31,621 bases of DNA. Origin: an uncultured Clostridia bacterium. GTDB taxonomy: Bacteria > Bacillota > Clostridia > Oscillospirales > Acutalibacteraceae. Both the position numbers and the translations under genes were made by a program. The stretch covers positions 1-31,621 of the forward strand of contig CAMGDK010000003.1 of the NCBI GenBank assembly GCA_946042285.1. The letters run 5' to 3'. Below are positions 23,847-31,621 of this stretch, piece after piece (position 1 is the first letter of the stretch; the number at the start of each line of letters is the position of its first letter). The notes below the pieces were generated by a model. It worked only from the letters and a program-made list of their open reading frames with translations. It was not told the DNA's origin and made no database searches.

Positions 23847-23887
23847 GGCAAACAGTGGCTTAGGTCATTGTTTGCCTTGTTTGCTTT
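23847..23887 (+). terminator. Probable (leaky) terminator after rpsO
   Basis: GGCAAACA (23847-23854) pairs with TGTTTGCC (23869-23876) around a 14-base loop, followed by TTGTTTGCTTTTTT. The T run begins several bases after the stem, so read-through into pnp is likely. Confidence 0.65.
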
Positions 23888-23915
23888 TTTAATATAAGAA
23901 GCAGGCACTAAATCG

Positions 23916-24006
23916 TAATTAAAGGAGGGGCACAAATAGTAGTAAGCTGAGTGCATAAGACTATATATTGTGCGTTGAGTTTATTACTATTGCACCTCCT
24001 TAATTA
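23916..24006 (+). promoter_or_regulatory. Long imperfect stem-loop in the pnp leader
   Basis: TAATTAAAGGAGG (23916-23928) pairs with CCTCCTTAATTA (23995-24006), with an extra A bulged; after small bulges ATAGTAGTAA pairs with TTATTACTAT (23981-23990). The stem of about 25 bp encloses a 35-base loop that holds a smaller hairpin. It ends 22 bases before the pnp start. The position matches the RNase III-cleaved stem through which E. coli PNPase controls its own mRNA; function here is inference. Confidence 0.6.
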
Positions 24007-24028
24007 AATAAATTTGAGAGGTAATATT

Positions 24029-26209
24029 ATGTTTTTCAAGAATTTTAAGGTTTGGGAAACCGAGCTTGCCGGCAGAAAGCTTACACTTGAGACCGGTAAG
24101 ATGGCAGGACTTGCAAACGCTTCTATCCTTGCCCGTTACGGCGAGACAGAGGTTCTTTGTAATGTAACTGCTTCGGCAAAGCCAAGAGAGGGCGTTGACT
24201 TCTTCCCTCTTTCAGTTGACTACGAGGAGAAAATGTACTCAGTAGGTAAAATCCCGGGTGGCTTCCTTCGCAGAGAGGGCAGAGCAGGTGAAAAGGCAAT
24301 ACTCACATCGCGTTGTATTGACCGCCCTATCAGACCGCTCTTCCCAAAGGATTTAAGAAACGACTGCTCTGTTGTTGCAACAGTAATGTCTGTTGATCCT
24401 GACTGCTCACCTGAAATCACTGCAGCTATCGGTGTTTCGGCAGCGCTTGCAATCAGTGATGTTCCGTGGGACGGTCCTATTTCATCGGTAAATGTAGGTC
24501 TTGTTGACGGCGAAATCGTTATCAATCCAACTCTCGAGCAGAGAGAAAAGACTGACCTTGTTCTTACCGTTGCTTCCACCGCAGACCTTGTTGCTATGAT
24601 TGAGGCAGGAGGTAACGAAATCGACGAGGAAACAATGTTCAACGCTATCATGGCAGGTCATGAGGAGAATAAGAAGATTGTTAGATTCATTCAGGGCATC
24701 GTTGACGAGGTCGGCAAGCCGAAGTTTGCTTACGAGTCATCCGATCCGGATCCTGAAATCATGGCTGAAATTGAAGCATTCTGCATTGAGGATGTTAAGA
24801 AGGCTCTTGACACAGACGATAAGAATGTTCGTGACGAGGCTCTCCTTCCTATCTACGACGCAGTTCACGAGAAGTTTGACGAGAGATTTGAGGGCTGCGA
24901 GGCTAAGCTTGACGAGATTATGTATCTTGTTCAAAAGCATGTTGTTCGCGCATGGCTCAAGGACGAGCATAAGAGAGTTGACGGCAGAGGCATCGATGAA
25001 ATCAGACCTCTTAATGCCGAGGTTGACCTTCTTTCAAGAGCGCACGGCTCAGGTATGTTCACAAGAGGACAGACACAGGTGCTTTCTGTTACAACACTCG
25101 GTCCTATGAGTGATGTTCAGCTCCTTGACGGTCTTGACGAGCAGACAGAAAAGAGATATATCCATCACTACAATTTCCCGTCATACTCTGTTGGCGAAAC
25201 AAAACCGTCAAGAGGTCCGGGAAGAAGAGAAATCGGTCACGGTGCGCTTGCAGAAAAGGCACTCGTTCCTGTTCTTCCGAGCGTTGACGAGTTCCCTTAC
25301 GCAATCCGTGTTGTATCAGAGGTTCTTTCATCAAACGGTTCAACATCACAGGGCTCCATCTGCGGCTCAACTCTTTCACTTATGGCTGCAGGTGTTCCGA
25401 TCAAGGCTCCCGTTGCAGGTATCAGCTGCGGTCTTATCACAGGTGATGACGGCGTTTACGGCGATTTCATGACAATGGTTGACATTCAGGGACTTGAGGA
25501 TTTCTACGGTGATATGGACTTTAAGGTTGCCGGTACAAAGAAGGGTATCACTGCAATTCAAATGGACCTTAAGGTACACGGTCTTACTCCTGAAATTATC
25601 AAGGAGGCATTTGCAAAGACTCGTACCGCAAGAGAATATATCCTTGACGAGATTATGCTCCCTGTTATCAGCGAGCCGAGAAAGGAGCTTTCAAAGTACG
25701 CTCCAAAGATGTTCACACTTTCAATCAATCCTGACAAGATCGGTGATGTTATCGGCAAAGGCGGCAAGGTTATTCAGGAAATTCAGGCTGACTACGATGT
25801 TAAGATTAACATTGAGGAGGACGGCAGAGTATTCATCAGCGGTGTTGATGCTGACAAGTGTCAGGGCGCTGTTGAGGTTGTTAAGCTTATCGCTACCGAT
25901 CCTGAGGTTGGCTCATTCTACAACGGTGTTGTAACAAGAATTATGAGCTTCGGTGCATTTGTTGAGATTGCTCCGGGCAAGGAAGGTCTTGTTCATATTT
26001 CTCGCCTTGATGTTAAGAGAACAGAAAAGGTTGAGGATGTTGTTAATGTAGGTGATTCAATCTGCGTTAAGTGCATTGAGATTGATGATCAGGGCAGAAT
26101 CAATCTTTCAAGAAGAGATTATCTTATCGAGGTTGAGGGTAAGACTCCGGAAAATGATATTGACGAAGCACCGAGAAAGCCGAGAAGAGATAACAGACCG
26201 AGAAGATAA
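24029..26209 (+). CDS. pnp: Polyribonucleotide nucleotidyltransferase (PNPase)
   Basis: A 3'-to-5' phosphorolytic exoribonuclease that degrades mRNA, usually as a trimer. The 726 residues contain two RNase PH domains separated by a helical domain, with FFPLSVDYEEK and GGFLRREGR in the first, and RGQTQVLSVTTLG, NFPSYSVGETKPSRGPGRRE and SNGSTSQGSICGSTLSL in the second. A KH domain (GDVIGKGGKVIQEIQ, about 570) and an S1 RNA-binding domain (GVVTRIMSFGAFVEI, about 630-700) follow, then a basic tail RKPRRDNRPRR. The ATG at 24029 lies 7 bases after GAGAGG. Confidence 0.97.
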   Translation: MFFKNFKVWETELAGRKLTLETGKMAGLANASILARYGETEVLCNVTASAKPREGVDFFPLSVDYEEKMYSVGKIPGGFLRREGRAGEKAILTSRCIDRPIRPLFPKDLRNDCSVVATVMSVDPDCSPEITAAIGVSAALAISDVPWDGPISSVNVGLVDGEIVINPTLEQREKTDLVLTVASTADLVAMIEAGGNEIDEETMFNAIMAGHEENKKIVRFIQGIVDEVGKPKFAYESSDPDPEIMAEIEAFCIEDVKKALDTDDKNVRDEALLPIYDAVHEKFDERFEGCEAKLDEIMYLVQKHVVRAWLKDEHKRVDGRGIDEIRPLNAEVDLLSRAHGSGMFTRGQTQVLSVTTLGPMSDVQLLDGLDEQTEKRYIHHYNFPSYSVGETKPSRGPGRREIGHGALAEKALVPVLPSVDEFPYAIRVVSEVLSSNGSTSQGSICGSTLSLMAAGVPIKAPVAGISCGLITGDDGVYGDFMTMVDIQGLEDFYGDMDFKVAGTKKGITAIQMDLKVHGLTPEIIKEAFAKTRTAREYILDEIMLPVISEPRKELSKYAPKMFTLSINPDKIGDVIGKGGKVIQEIQADYDVKINIEEDGRVFISGVDADKCQGAVEVVKLIATDPEVGSFYNGVVTRIMSFGAFVEIAPGKEGLVHISRLDVKRTEKVEDVVNVGDSICVKCIEIDDQGRINLSRRDYLIEVEGKTPENDIDEAPRKPRRDNRPRR

Positions 26210-26224
26210 TATAATAAACAAGCT

Positions 26225-26256
26225 AAGGCGGGCATCGTGTGATGCTCGCCTTTATA
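26225..26256 (+). terminator. Terminator of pnp
   Basis: AAGGCGGGCATC pairs along its whole length with GATGCTCGCCTT (one G-T pair) around a GTGT loop, followed by TATATT. Confidence 0.8.
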
Positions 26257-26265
26257 TTATGCTAA

Positions 26266-26299
26266 AAAATAAGGTAGGCAAATACGCATTTGCCTACCT
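26266..26299 (-). terminator. Terminator of the Cys-repeat surface protein gene
   Basis: AGGTAGGCAAAT (26272-26283) and ATTTGCCTACCT (26288-26299) form a perfect 12-bp stem with loop ACGC; on the minus strand TATTTTTTAG follows. It lies 6 bases after the stop codon. Confidence 0.9.
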
Positions 26300-26304
26300 C
26301 TTCT

Positions 26305-29046
26305 TTATTTAGTTTTGACAGACTTAACCTTTGACCATGAGGAATATACCTTCTTTGTCTTGCCGTTAACCTTGACATTCTTATAGGTGCGAACTCTTAC
26401 ATAATACTTTTTGTTAGCCTTAAGCTTTTTAACGGTTGTTGAGGTTTTATTCTTCTTGATTGTAACGGTCTTTTTATTCTTCTTGAATTTCTTATCTGTC
26501 GCGTACTGAACCTGATAGCCGCTTACGCCTGAAATCTTCTTCCATGTTGCCTTAAAGGATTTCTTACCCTTTGTAAGCTTTTTGATAGATGTCGATTTCG
26601 GCTTCTTTGTTGCTGACGAAGCAGCTGTTGTTGTGGTTGTAGTAGGAGCCTGTGTTGTCGGCTGAGTTGTTGTAGGGGTATCTGTAATCTCAGCAAGCTT
26701 ATCTACTGCACCGCAAACAGTGCAAACACCGTTTACATACCTGTGGCCAACCGGCTTGGTGTAATCACTGTTGTAGCTGTCGCCGCAAACTGTACAGGTG
26801 TGGATTGTGTAGCCGTACTCACCGCACTTTGGAGCAACAACCGTTACAACATAGGTGTGTGCCGTTTTTGTATTGTAATCAACAACAGTATTCGTTGCAC
26901 CGCACCTTGAGCATGTGCTTGTTTTTGTGCCGTCTGCTCTGCAGCTTGCGTTGTTATTGGAAGTATAGGTACCGAAATCGTGACCGAGCTTGTCAATCTT
27001 ATCGCCTAATCTGACACGCTGATTACAGTCAATGCAATAGGTGTCGCCTGTGTAGCCGTTTTCTGTACAGGTCGGATCCTGGTATCCACGGATTTCCTTG
27101 TTTGTATGCTGACAAATCGGCTTAATATACGATGGATTTTCTGCACCGCAGACCTTGCATACAGGCTCATTCAATCCAAAGTCGTGACCTGTTGCGGACT
27201 TTTCCTCGCCGCCGACGATAACGCCGCAGGTCCTGCAGGTTTGAACCGCGCTGAATCCCTTATCGGTACAAGTCGGCTTAATCTCCTGCGTTGTGGTTAC
27301 AAAGTCATGATTGTTTGTTCTATCGGTATAATCGCCGACATACTGATCGTGACACACCTTACATGTAAATGTTGTAAATCCATCCTTACTGCATGTAGGA
27401 TCTGTTACCTTTTTTTCATAATCATGATTGAGAGCGAGAATAACCTCACCGCCGCGCTCAAAGCCGCACACATTGCATTTCTCAAGTGCAGTTTTGCCCT
27501 GATTTTCACAGCTTGGAGGGATTTCAGCAGTCACGGTAGCATACTGATGCTCGGACATAGGAATGTCTGTACCGCCGGCAATCAGGGTGTTACACTCGTT
27601 GCAGTATTTGTCGCCGGTGTATCCCTTTTGAGTACAGCTTTCAACCCTTGCGCCCTCAATGCGCACATCGTTTGCTAAATGGTCGCAATCGACCTTATCA
27701 ATGGTAGATGTGTAGCTGTTGGAGCACTCACAGGTGTATGTCATTTCACCCTCTTCGGTTTTTGTCGGCGCTTTTGTAACTCTACCGGTAAAGCTGCAAT
27801 CTACGCCTTCTTCAACATAATCACATCCCTCTCTTTCGCAAACGAGATCGTGAGTGTTTGTTGTGGAGTTTTTCTTAACAGTAAGAAGATGTCCCTTAGC
27901 TTCAGCCGTATATTCCCTTTGAGTTTCACCGCAAACAACACATTTACGGTCGATATATCCGCGTTCCTCGCAGGTTGCATCCTGCTGATCAATTACTGTT
28001 TTAAGCATGTGGTCTGCCTTGTCGTTATTTTCGTCGTATTCGACAAGGATTTCACCGCAGACCTGACATACCTCAACATCATACGAGCCGTGCTGACATG
28101 TTGCAGGGACTGTCTCAATTACAGGCTCGTGATCTTTAAGCGGCTTTTCAAATGTTTTTTCTTCTGCGCATGCTGTACACTTTAATGTATAGGTGCCGTG
28201 TTGTGTGCATGTTGAATCGGTTTCATTAACAGTTTGATAGCTGTGATGCGCAGGAAGCTCTCTTGTCTCACTTTCGTAGCCGCATTGCGAGCAATAAACA
28301 CGAATTGAGCCTGCTTGTGTACAGGTTGGTTGAACAGTTTCTCTTATCATTGTACATTCAACCAATGTTTCTTTCTCTTGATAGGTTACATCCTTTTCCC
28401 CAACATCATAAATACCGGAGTTATTACTTCCCTCAAGTCTGAATCTATACTCTATATGGCGTCCCGGCATAGGATGCGGCTTGGCAGGCGGTGTTTCGGG
28501 AACGATAATTTCTTCCTTTTTTGTGCCACTCTTATACAGTGTTGCAGAAAGAAGCTCTCCGTTAATATCTTTAAAAACAACATAATAAAGATAGCCGTAC
28601 TGCCTGTTGTAGCTTTTCGCATACATTATTGCCGTTGAACCGTCATCTCTGCCGTAAATCTTGATGTTTATATTGATTGAATTATCATCGGCAATTCTGC
28701 AGGCGTAATTCCTAATAATAATATCATCGGTATAAACACACGCTAAAAACAAGCTTCTGCCGATATAGGTAATGCTTTCGCTAACATCAATATGCTTAAT
28801 ATCGGTTAAATCGTTTATTCCGTCAATAGCCGTCCAATCGGGAGCCGTTGTAGGTGTGTAGTCATAAGTAGCAGTGGCATCCTGATTTGAGCTATTTATA
28901 TACAGCGTCTGATTTGACGCGTCAAATGTTGCGTAAACGCCGTTACCGCATACAAAGCTACTGTCTGCAAACGCCGTACTGCCAAAGCCGAGACAGGCTG
29001 TAAGCACGATAACAACGCTCAAAAGCAATGATAATGTCTTTTTCAT
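26305..29046 (-). CDS. Secreted Cys-rich repeat protein with C-terminal fibronectin-III-like domain
   Basis: A 913-residue exported protein of unknown function. The signal peptide is residues 1-27 (MKK, hydrophobic core, cleavage after AFA). LTAC at 15-18 resembles a lipobox but lies within the core. The N-terminal region (28-225) contains a fragment like BspA-type leucine-rich repeats (SITYIGRSLFLAC). Residues 230-785 hold about eleven full repeats of the form C-x3-G-x5-6-C-x2-C-G followed by a spaced GH or H, plus degenerate copies such as residues near VCEREGCDY. These look like small zinc-ribbon-type knuckles. A Thr-rich linker (788-814) leads to a very basic fibronectin-III-like domain (815-913). 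There is no LPxTG anchor. GGGGTGA precedes the ATG, 22 bases after the symporter gene. A role in binding at the cell surface is inference. Confidence 0.85.
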   Translation of the reverse strand: MKKTLSLLLSVVIVLTACLGFGSTAFADSSFVCGNGVYATFDASNQTLYINSSNQDATATYDYTPTTAPDWTAIDGINDLTDIKHIDVSESITYIGRSLFLACVYTDDIIIRNYACRIADDNSININIKIYGRDDGSTAIMYAKSYNRQYGYLYYVVFKDINGELLSATLYKSGTKKEEIIVPETPPAKPHPMPGRHIEYRFRLEGSNNSGIYDVGEKDVTYQEKETLVECTMIRETVQPTCTQAGSIRVYCSQCGYESETRELPAHHSYQTVNETDSTCTQHGTYTLKCTACAEEKTFEKPLKDHEPVIETVPATCQHGSYDVEVCQVCGEILVEYDENNDKADHMLKTVIDQQDATCEERGYIDRKCVVCGETQREYTAEAKGHLLTVKKNSTTNTHDLVCEREGCDYVEEGVDCSFTGRVTKAPTKTEEGEMTYTCECSNSYTSTIDKVDCDHLANDVRIEGARVESCTQKGYTGDKYCNECNTLIAGGTDIPMSEHQYATVTAEIPPSCENQGKTALEKCNVCGFERGGEVILALNHDYEKKVTDPTCSKDGFTTFTCKVCHDQYVGDYTDRTNNHDFVTTTQEIKPTCTDKGFSAVQTCRTCGVIVGGEEKSATGHDFGLNEPVCKVCGAENPSYIKPICQHTNKEIRGYQDPTCTENGYTGDTYCIDCNQRVRLGDKIDKLGHDFGTYTSNNNASCRADGTKTSTCSRCGATNTVVDYNTKTAHTYVVTVVAPKCGEYGYTIHTCTVCGDSYNSDYTKPVGHRYVNGVCTVCGAVDKLAEITDTPTTTQPTTQAPTTTTTTAASSATKKPKSTSIKKLTKGKKSFKATWKKISGVSGYQVQYATDKKFKKNKKTVTIKKNKTSTTVKKLKANKKYYVRVRTYKNVKVNGKTKKVYSSWSKVKSVKTK

Positions 29047-29068
29047 TTTTTCACCCCATTAAAATCAA

Positions 29069-30499
29069 TTACTTTCTTCTCTGTGCAAGAGCAGCAGCAA
29101 TCTTTTCTTTTTTCTCTCCAATTATGTCGTACTTAAGCATTGGGAAGATTGAAAGAAGAGCAAGGATACCCGGAAGAGCAGTGTATGCAAAGAATATAGT
29201 ATCCTTTGTACTGTTTGAGAATGAGCCTGATGCAAGCGAATCGTAGTAGCCTGACACCTGAACAAATATAAGACCTACTGCAGTACCGAGTGCAAGGCAA
29301 ACCTTAATTGTAAGTGTGAGAATTGAGTAGCATGCACCCTCCATTCTCTTGCCTGTTTCGTACTCATAGTAGTCAACTGTATCTGCTGTCATAATCATCG
29401 GCATAAGTGTTACCGCACCAAACTGCAAGCCGATAAGGAAGAGTGATGCATAAAACAATACCGTAAGAACAATATTCTTTGGATTGCTAAACCAGAAATG
29501 ACCGACAATAAATGAGAAGATTGATGCCGCAAAGCCGTAAACGGAAAGAAGAATATAAGCATTTCTTTCGTTAAGCTTTTTGATGAGAAGCGGGCAAAGT
29601 GCCATGCTAATCATTGAGCCGACTGCCGTTACTATACCAAGAACAGCAACAAGGTTTTGCGAGCCGAGAATAACTGTTGCAGCCTGAACCTGAATACCCA
29701 TTGCCATTTGACGACCGAAGCCGAGAAAATATGAGATAATTACAAGCATGAAAGGCTTGTTATTTTTAAGTGCGTTGAGCATATCCCTTGCAGTAGTTTT
29801 TTCTGCGTTATCGGTTGTAACTCTTTCCTTGTTAAGCATTGGGATAAGAGCAAAGAGAACGCAGCCAAGAACTGCCGTAAGAACTGCTACCCAGAAATAC
29901 TCCGATGCAATCATCGGTGTGTCGCCAACCTCCTTATCAAAGCCGAACACCTGTGAGCCGTTTGGAATGATAAGGCATACGATAGGTACGATTACTACGC
30001 AGGCTGAAAAGCCAACCTGCTTAAATGTGTTTGAGATTGAAACAACATTTGTTCTTTCAGTCGGGTTTGGAGTAAGAACAGAGGCAATACCCTGTGACGG
30101 AACATCACCCATTGTCATTGCAATACTCCAAATAAGGTATGTAATGAATATCCACGCATAAAGTCCGAAGCCCTCGAAAGGCACTTTAACAAACACAACC
30201 GCCGTAAAAATAAGAAGCGGTGCGATTGAATAAAGTATCATCGACTTGAACTTGCCGTGCTTGCTTTTTGAACGATCAACAAGATTGCCCACAACGGGAT
30301 CGGCAACTGCCGACACAATCTTAGCTACAAGAATAAGAATAGCTACAACGCTGACATTTGCGCCGAGAATTGAGCCGTCAAACTCTGCCTGATATGAATT
30401 GAGCAGTCCTACGATTGCCTGAAATCCGAAAAGACCGAGCGAATATGCCGCAATCTCCTTGAAATTCATATATTTCTTCTTTGTAATATCCTCTGTCAT
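29069..30499 (-). CDS. GPH-family (MelB-like) sugar:cation symporter
   Basis: A 476-residue membrane protein with about 12 helices from the glycoside-pentoside-hexuronide group of the major facilitator superfamily. DPVVGNLVDRSKSKHGKFK (loop 2-3) is the family signature, where the Asp residues correspond to the cation site region in MelB. DTVDYYEYETGKRMEGACYS late in the protein is another GPH block. It would import a glycoside or sugar acid with H+ or Na+. GGAGG precedes the ATG. It is the middle gene between a short-chain dehydrogenase and the Cys-repeat protein; a hairpin lies between it and the dehydrogenase. The sugar cannot be told from the sequence. Confidence 0.9.
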   Translation of the reverse strand: MTEDITKKKYMNFKEIAAYSLGLFGFQAIVGLLNSYQAEFDGSILGANVSVVAILILVAKIVSAVADPVVGNLVDRSKSKHGKFKSMILYSIAPLLIFTAVVFVKVPFEGFGLYAWIFITYLIWSIAMTMGDVPSQGIASVLTPNPTERTNVVSISNTFKQVGFSACVVIVPIVCLIIPNGSQVFGFDKEVGDTPMIASEYFWVAVLTAVLGCVLFALIPMLNKERVTTDNAEKTTARDMLNALKNNKPFMLVIISYFLGFGRQMAMGIQVQAATVILGSQNLVAVLGIVTAVGSMISMALCPLLIKKLNERNAYILLSVYGFAASIFSFIVGHFWFSNPKNIVLTVLFYASLFLIGLQFGAVTLMPMIMTADTVDYYEYETGKRMEGACYSILTLTIKVCLALGTAVGLIFVQVSGYYDSLASGSFSNSTKDTIFFAYTALPGILALLSIFPMLKYDIIGEKKEKIAAALAQRRK

Positions 30500-30530
30500 A
30501 ATAAACCTCCGTTACTAACAGAATACAAAC

Positions 30531-30577
30531 AAAATATAAAAGGGCGAAATCATCAAACACTGACAATTCCCGCCCTT
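30531..30577 (-). terminator. Possible terminator or attenuator after the SDR gene
   Basis: On the minus strand AAGGGCG (30577-30571) pairs with CGCCCTT (30546-30540) across a 24-base loop, followed by TTATATTTT. It lies 10 bases after the dehydrogenase stop and before the symporter start. The long loop suggests partial termination. Confidence 0.5.
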
Positions 30578-30586
30578 GAGAATATC

Positions 30587-31444
30587 TTAATCCTTAAATA
30601 CCTCGTTGAAAAGGTCAATGTCTGCTGCCTTCATTACTGCAGAGAAAAGCTCTGAGCCCATAACAGGAAGCATTCTGTTGAAAATTGACATAGCGTGAGC
30701 ATCTAAGCCGTGAACCATCATAGGACGCTTATGCTCAATACCGAACATAATCATCTTAACCATAAGGTCACAGTCTGTTGAAATCATGTCCATGATTTTT
30801 TCGCCCTTTCCGCCCTCATTCTTCTGGTCGCGGAAAATGTCTGTCTTTGTGAAGCCGGGGCATACAAGACCAACATAGCACTTGCCCTTAAATTCATTCC
30901 TAAGTGCTTCCGTAAATCCCTTAAGAGCTGCCTTTGATGCACTGTACATTGATGTACCTGCAAGTGTCATAAGTGCTGCGGATGAATCAATATTTATGAT
31001 ACCGGGATCGTCCTCCTTCATGATTACGGGAAGAAGAGTCTTAACGCTGTAAATGCATGAATAGAAATTGATGTTCATAGCCCTTTCAATTTCCTCGTAT
31101 GAATACCTATCAAATCTCTTAAACTTTGGAAGAATACCTGCGTTGTTGATTACAACTGAAGGTCTGATACCCTCCTCCTCAAGCTCCTTAGCAAAATTCT
31201 CCCAATTCTCCCTAACGGAAACATCAAAAAGCTTGTAGGAAAACTGCTCGGCATAAGACGGTCCAAGCTCCTCAATAAACTTTAACATTTTAGGCTCACT
31301 TCTTGCAACACCTACAACACGACAGCCGTGCTTCTTAATAAGTGTAGCTGCGATGCCTGCGCCCATACCTCCTGACGCACCTGTAACGATAACGGTTTTG
31401 CCCTTAAGCCATTCGCCGTTAAGTGCACTGCAACAATTACTCAT
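30587..31444 (-). CDS. Short-chain dehydrogenase/reductase (SDR)
   Basis: A 285-residue classical SDR. The cofactor motif TGASGGMGAGI begins near residue 21, NNAG follows, and the catalytic Ser (NIDSSAA), Tyr and Lys (YSASK) are all present. PGFTKTDIF is the usual post-catalytic block. The ARSEP stretch after the second strand, with Arg following Ala, suggests NADP, though this is a weak guide. The C-terminal 70 residues are hydrophobic and methionine-rich (KMIMFGIEHKRPMMVHG), as in SDRs that act on lipid-like or bulky ketones. The ATG follows AGGGGGA. It is transcribed towards the symporter gene. The substrate is not known. Confidence 0.9.
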   Translation of the reverse strand: MSNCCSALNGEWLKGKTVIVTGASGGMGAGIAATLIKKHGCRVVGVARSEPKMLKFIEELGPSYAEQFSYKLFDVSVRENWENFAKELEEEGIRPSVVINNAGILPKFKRFDRYSYEEIERAMNINFYSCIYSVKTLLPVIMKEDDPGIINIDSSAALMTLAGTSMYSASKAALKGFTEALRNEFKGKCYVGLVCPGFTKTDIFRDQKNEGGKGEKIMDMISTDCDLMVKMIMFGIEHKRPMMVHGLDAHAMSIFNRMLPVMGSELFSAVMKAADIDLFNEVFKD

Positions 31445-31469
31445 CTTTATATCCCCCTATTTACATAAA

Positions 31470-31505
31470 TTGTATAATTTAAAATTACTGTAAGTTATTA
31501 TACAA
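31470..31505. promoter_or_regulatory. Palindrome overlapping the SDR promoter
   Basis: TTGTATAAT (31470-31478) and ATTATACAA (31497-31505) are exact reverse complements with 18 bases between. One arm contains the predicted -10 of the SDR gene, so a bound protein could block it. A/T-rich chance pairing is possible. The remaining bases 31526-31621 are A/T-rich and show no gene. Confidence 0.4.
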
Positions 31506-31525
31506 TACAATCCGTTTTAATACAA
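31497..31525 (-). promoter_or_regulatory. Probable promoter of the SDR-symporter-surface protein group
   Basis: On the minus strand TTGTAT (31525-31520), 17 bases and a perfect TATAAT (31502-31497), about 50 bases before the SDR start. Confidence 0.6.
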
Positions 31526-31621
31526 TATTTTTTATAAAATAAATGATTAAAAAAAATATAATTACAAGCGATATTGTCTTTTTGACTAAATAATTATAGA
31601 CACATTTAAGCAAAATGCCGA

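Noticed and set aside
23916..24006. Treating the pnp leader stem as a miniature transposable element
   Set aside because: The arms differ in length by several bases and no target-site duplication is evident; its position by pnp suggests regulation. Copy number in the genome would decide.
27106..28185. Two plus-strand frames of 190 and 168 codons antisense to the Cys-repeat protein, looking hydrophobic
   Set aside because: The hydrophobic look arises from the complement of Glu/Lys/Thr/Cys codons; the minus-strand frame has a signal peptide, repeats, start site and terminator.
26305..29046. Lipoprotein signal (LTAC) in the Cys-repeat protein
   Set aside because: The Cys sits inside the hydrophobic core and is followed by a better AFA cleavage site, so an ordinary signal peptide is preferred, though not proven.
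1..31621. Search for defence islands, phage, insertion sequences, CRISPR arrays, toxin-antitoxin pairs, tRNAs and integration sites
   Set aside because: All sizeable open frames are accounted for by core metabolism, wall, chaperone and RNA genes; no transposase, integrase, repeat-spacer array or tRNA cloverleaf was found.

Overview
The window looks like a stretch of chromosome from an anaerobic gut Clostridia (Firmicutes), most likely a Ruminococcus/Oscillospiraceae or Lachnospiraceae relative. The reasons are the hrcA-grpE-dnaK-dnaJ order under a perfect CIRCE operator, AGGAGG-type ribosome binding sites with TTGACA/TATAAT promoters, a DnaK of 613 residues, a GH3 enzyme with reversed domain order as in rumen clostridia, an LCP wall protein, and a surface protein of Cys-rich repeats plus a basic fibronectin-like domain. 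The species assignment is inference. I see no phage, insertion sequence, CRISPR array, defence cassette, tRNA or 5S/16S/23S rRNA.

Layout: (1) 1-4830, a partial GH2 beta-mannosidase (-) and a permuted GH3 glycosidase (+), divergent around a perfect 13-bp palindrome. (2) 4844-6841 (-), an LCP wall-polymer ligase and a membrane-anchored M23 peptidase. (3) 6907-9990 (+), RNase P RNA running without a visible terminator into a class II aldolase and an IolC-type sugar-acid kinase, then a sirtuin. (4) 10003-13900 (-), glycerol kinase, a type-2 malate/lactate dehydrogenase and malic enzyme, an apparent operon. (5) 14050-15698, acyl carrier protein (-) divergent from aroE-aroK (+), whose predicted -10 boxes abut. 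(6) 15723-16673 (+), a single-gene polysaccharide-type ABC permease with its own promoter and terminator and no ATPase beside it. (7) 16851-18458 (-), an ABC-F translation factor with non-standard motifs. (8) 18636-23399 (+), the heat-shock operon hrcA-grpE-dnaK-dnaJ. (9) 23418-26252 (+), rpsO and pnp separated by a terminator and a long stem-loop. (10) 26272-31525 (-), a short-chain dehydrogenase, a GPH-family sugar:cation symporter and a 913-residue secreted Cys-repeat protein.

Together these are mostly core genes (RNA processing, protein folding, shikimate and fatty acid synthesis, wall assembly) mixed with plant-glycan and polyol use. The oxidoreductase/malic enzyme pair could route reducing power from NADH to NAD(P)H through malate, with glycerol kinase feeding the same operon. 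The kinase/aldolase pair matches the last two steps before cleavage in inositol breakdown, but the rest of that pathway is not here. No gene-free stretch exceeds 300 bases; the longest are 18459-18724 (promoters, two palindromes) and 16626-16850 (a terminator and a strong small hairpin). The most notable non-coding features are the rnpB/aldolase junction, the rpsO-pnp stem-loop, and the palindromes at 2235, 18520 and 31470.
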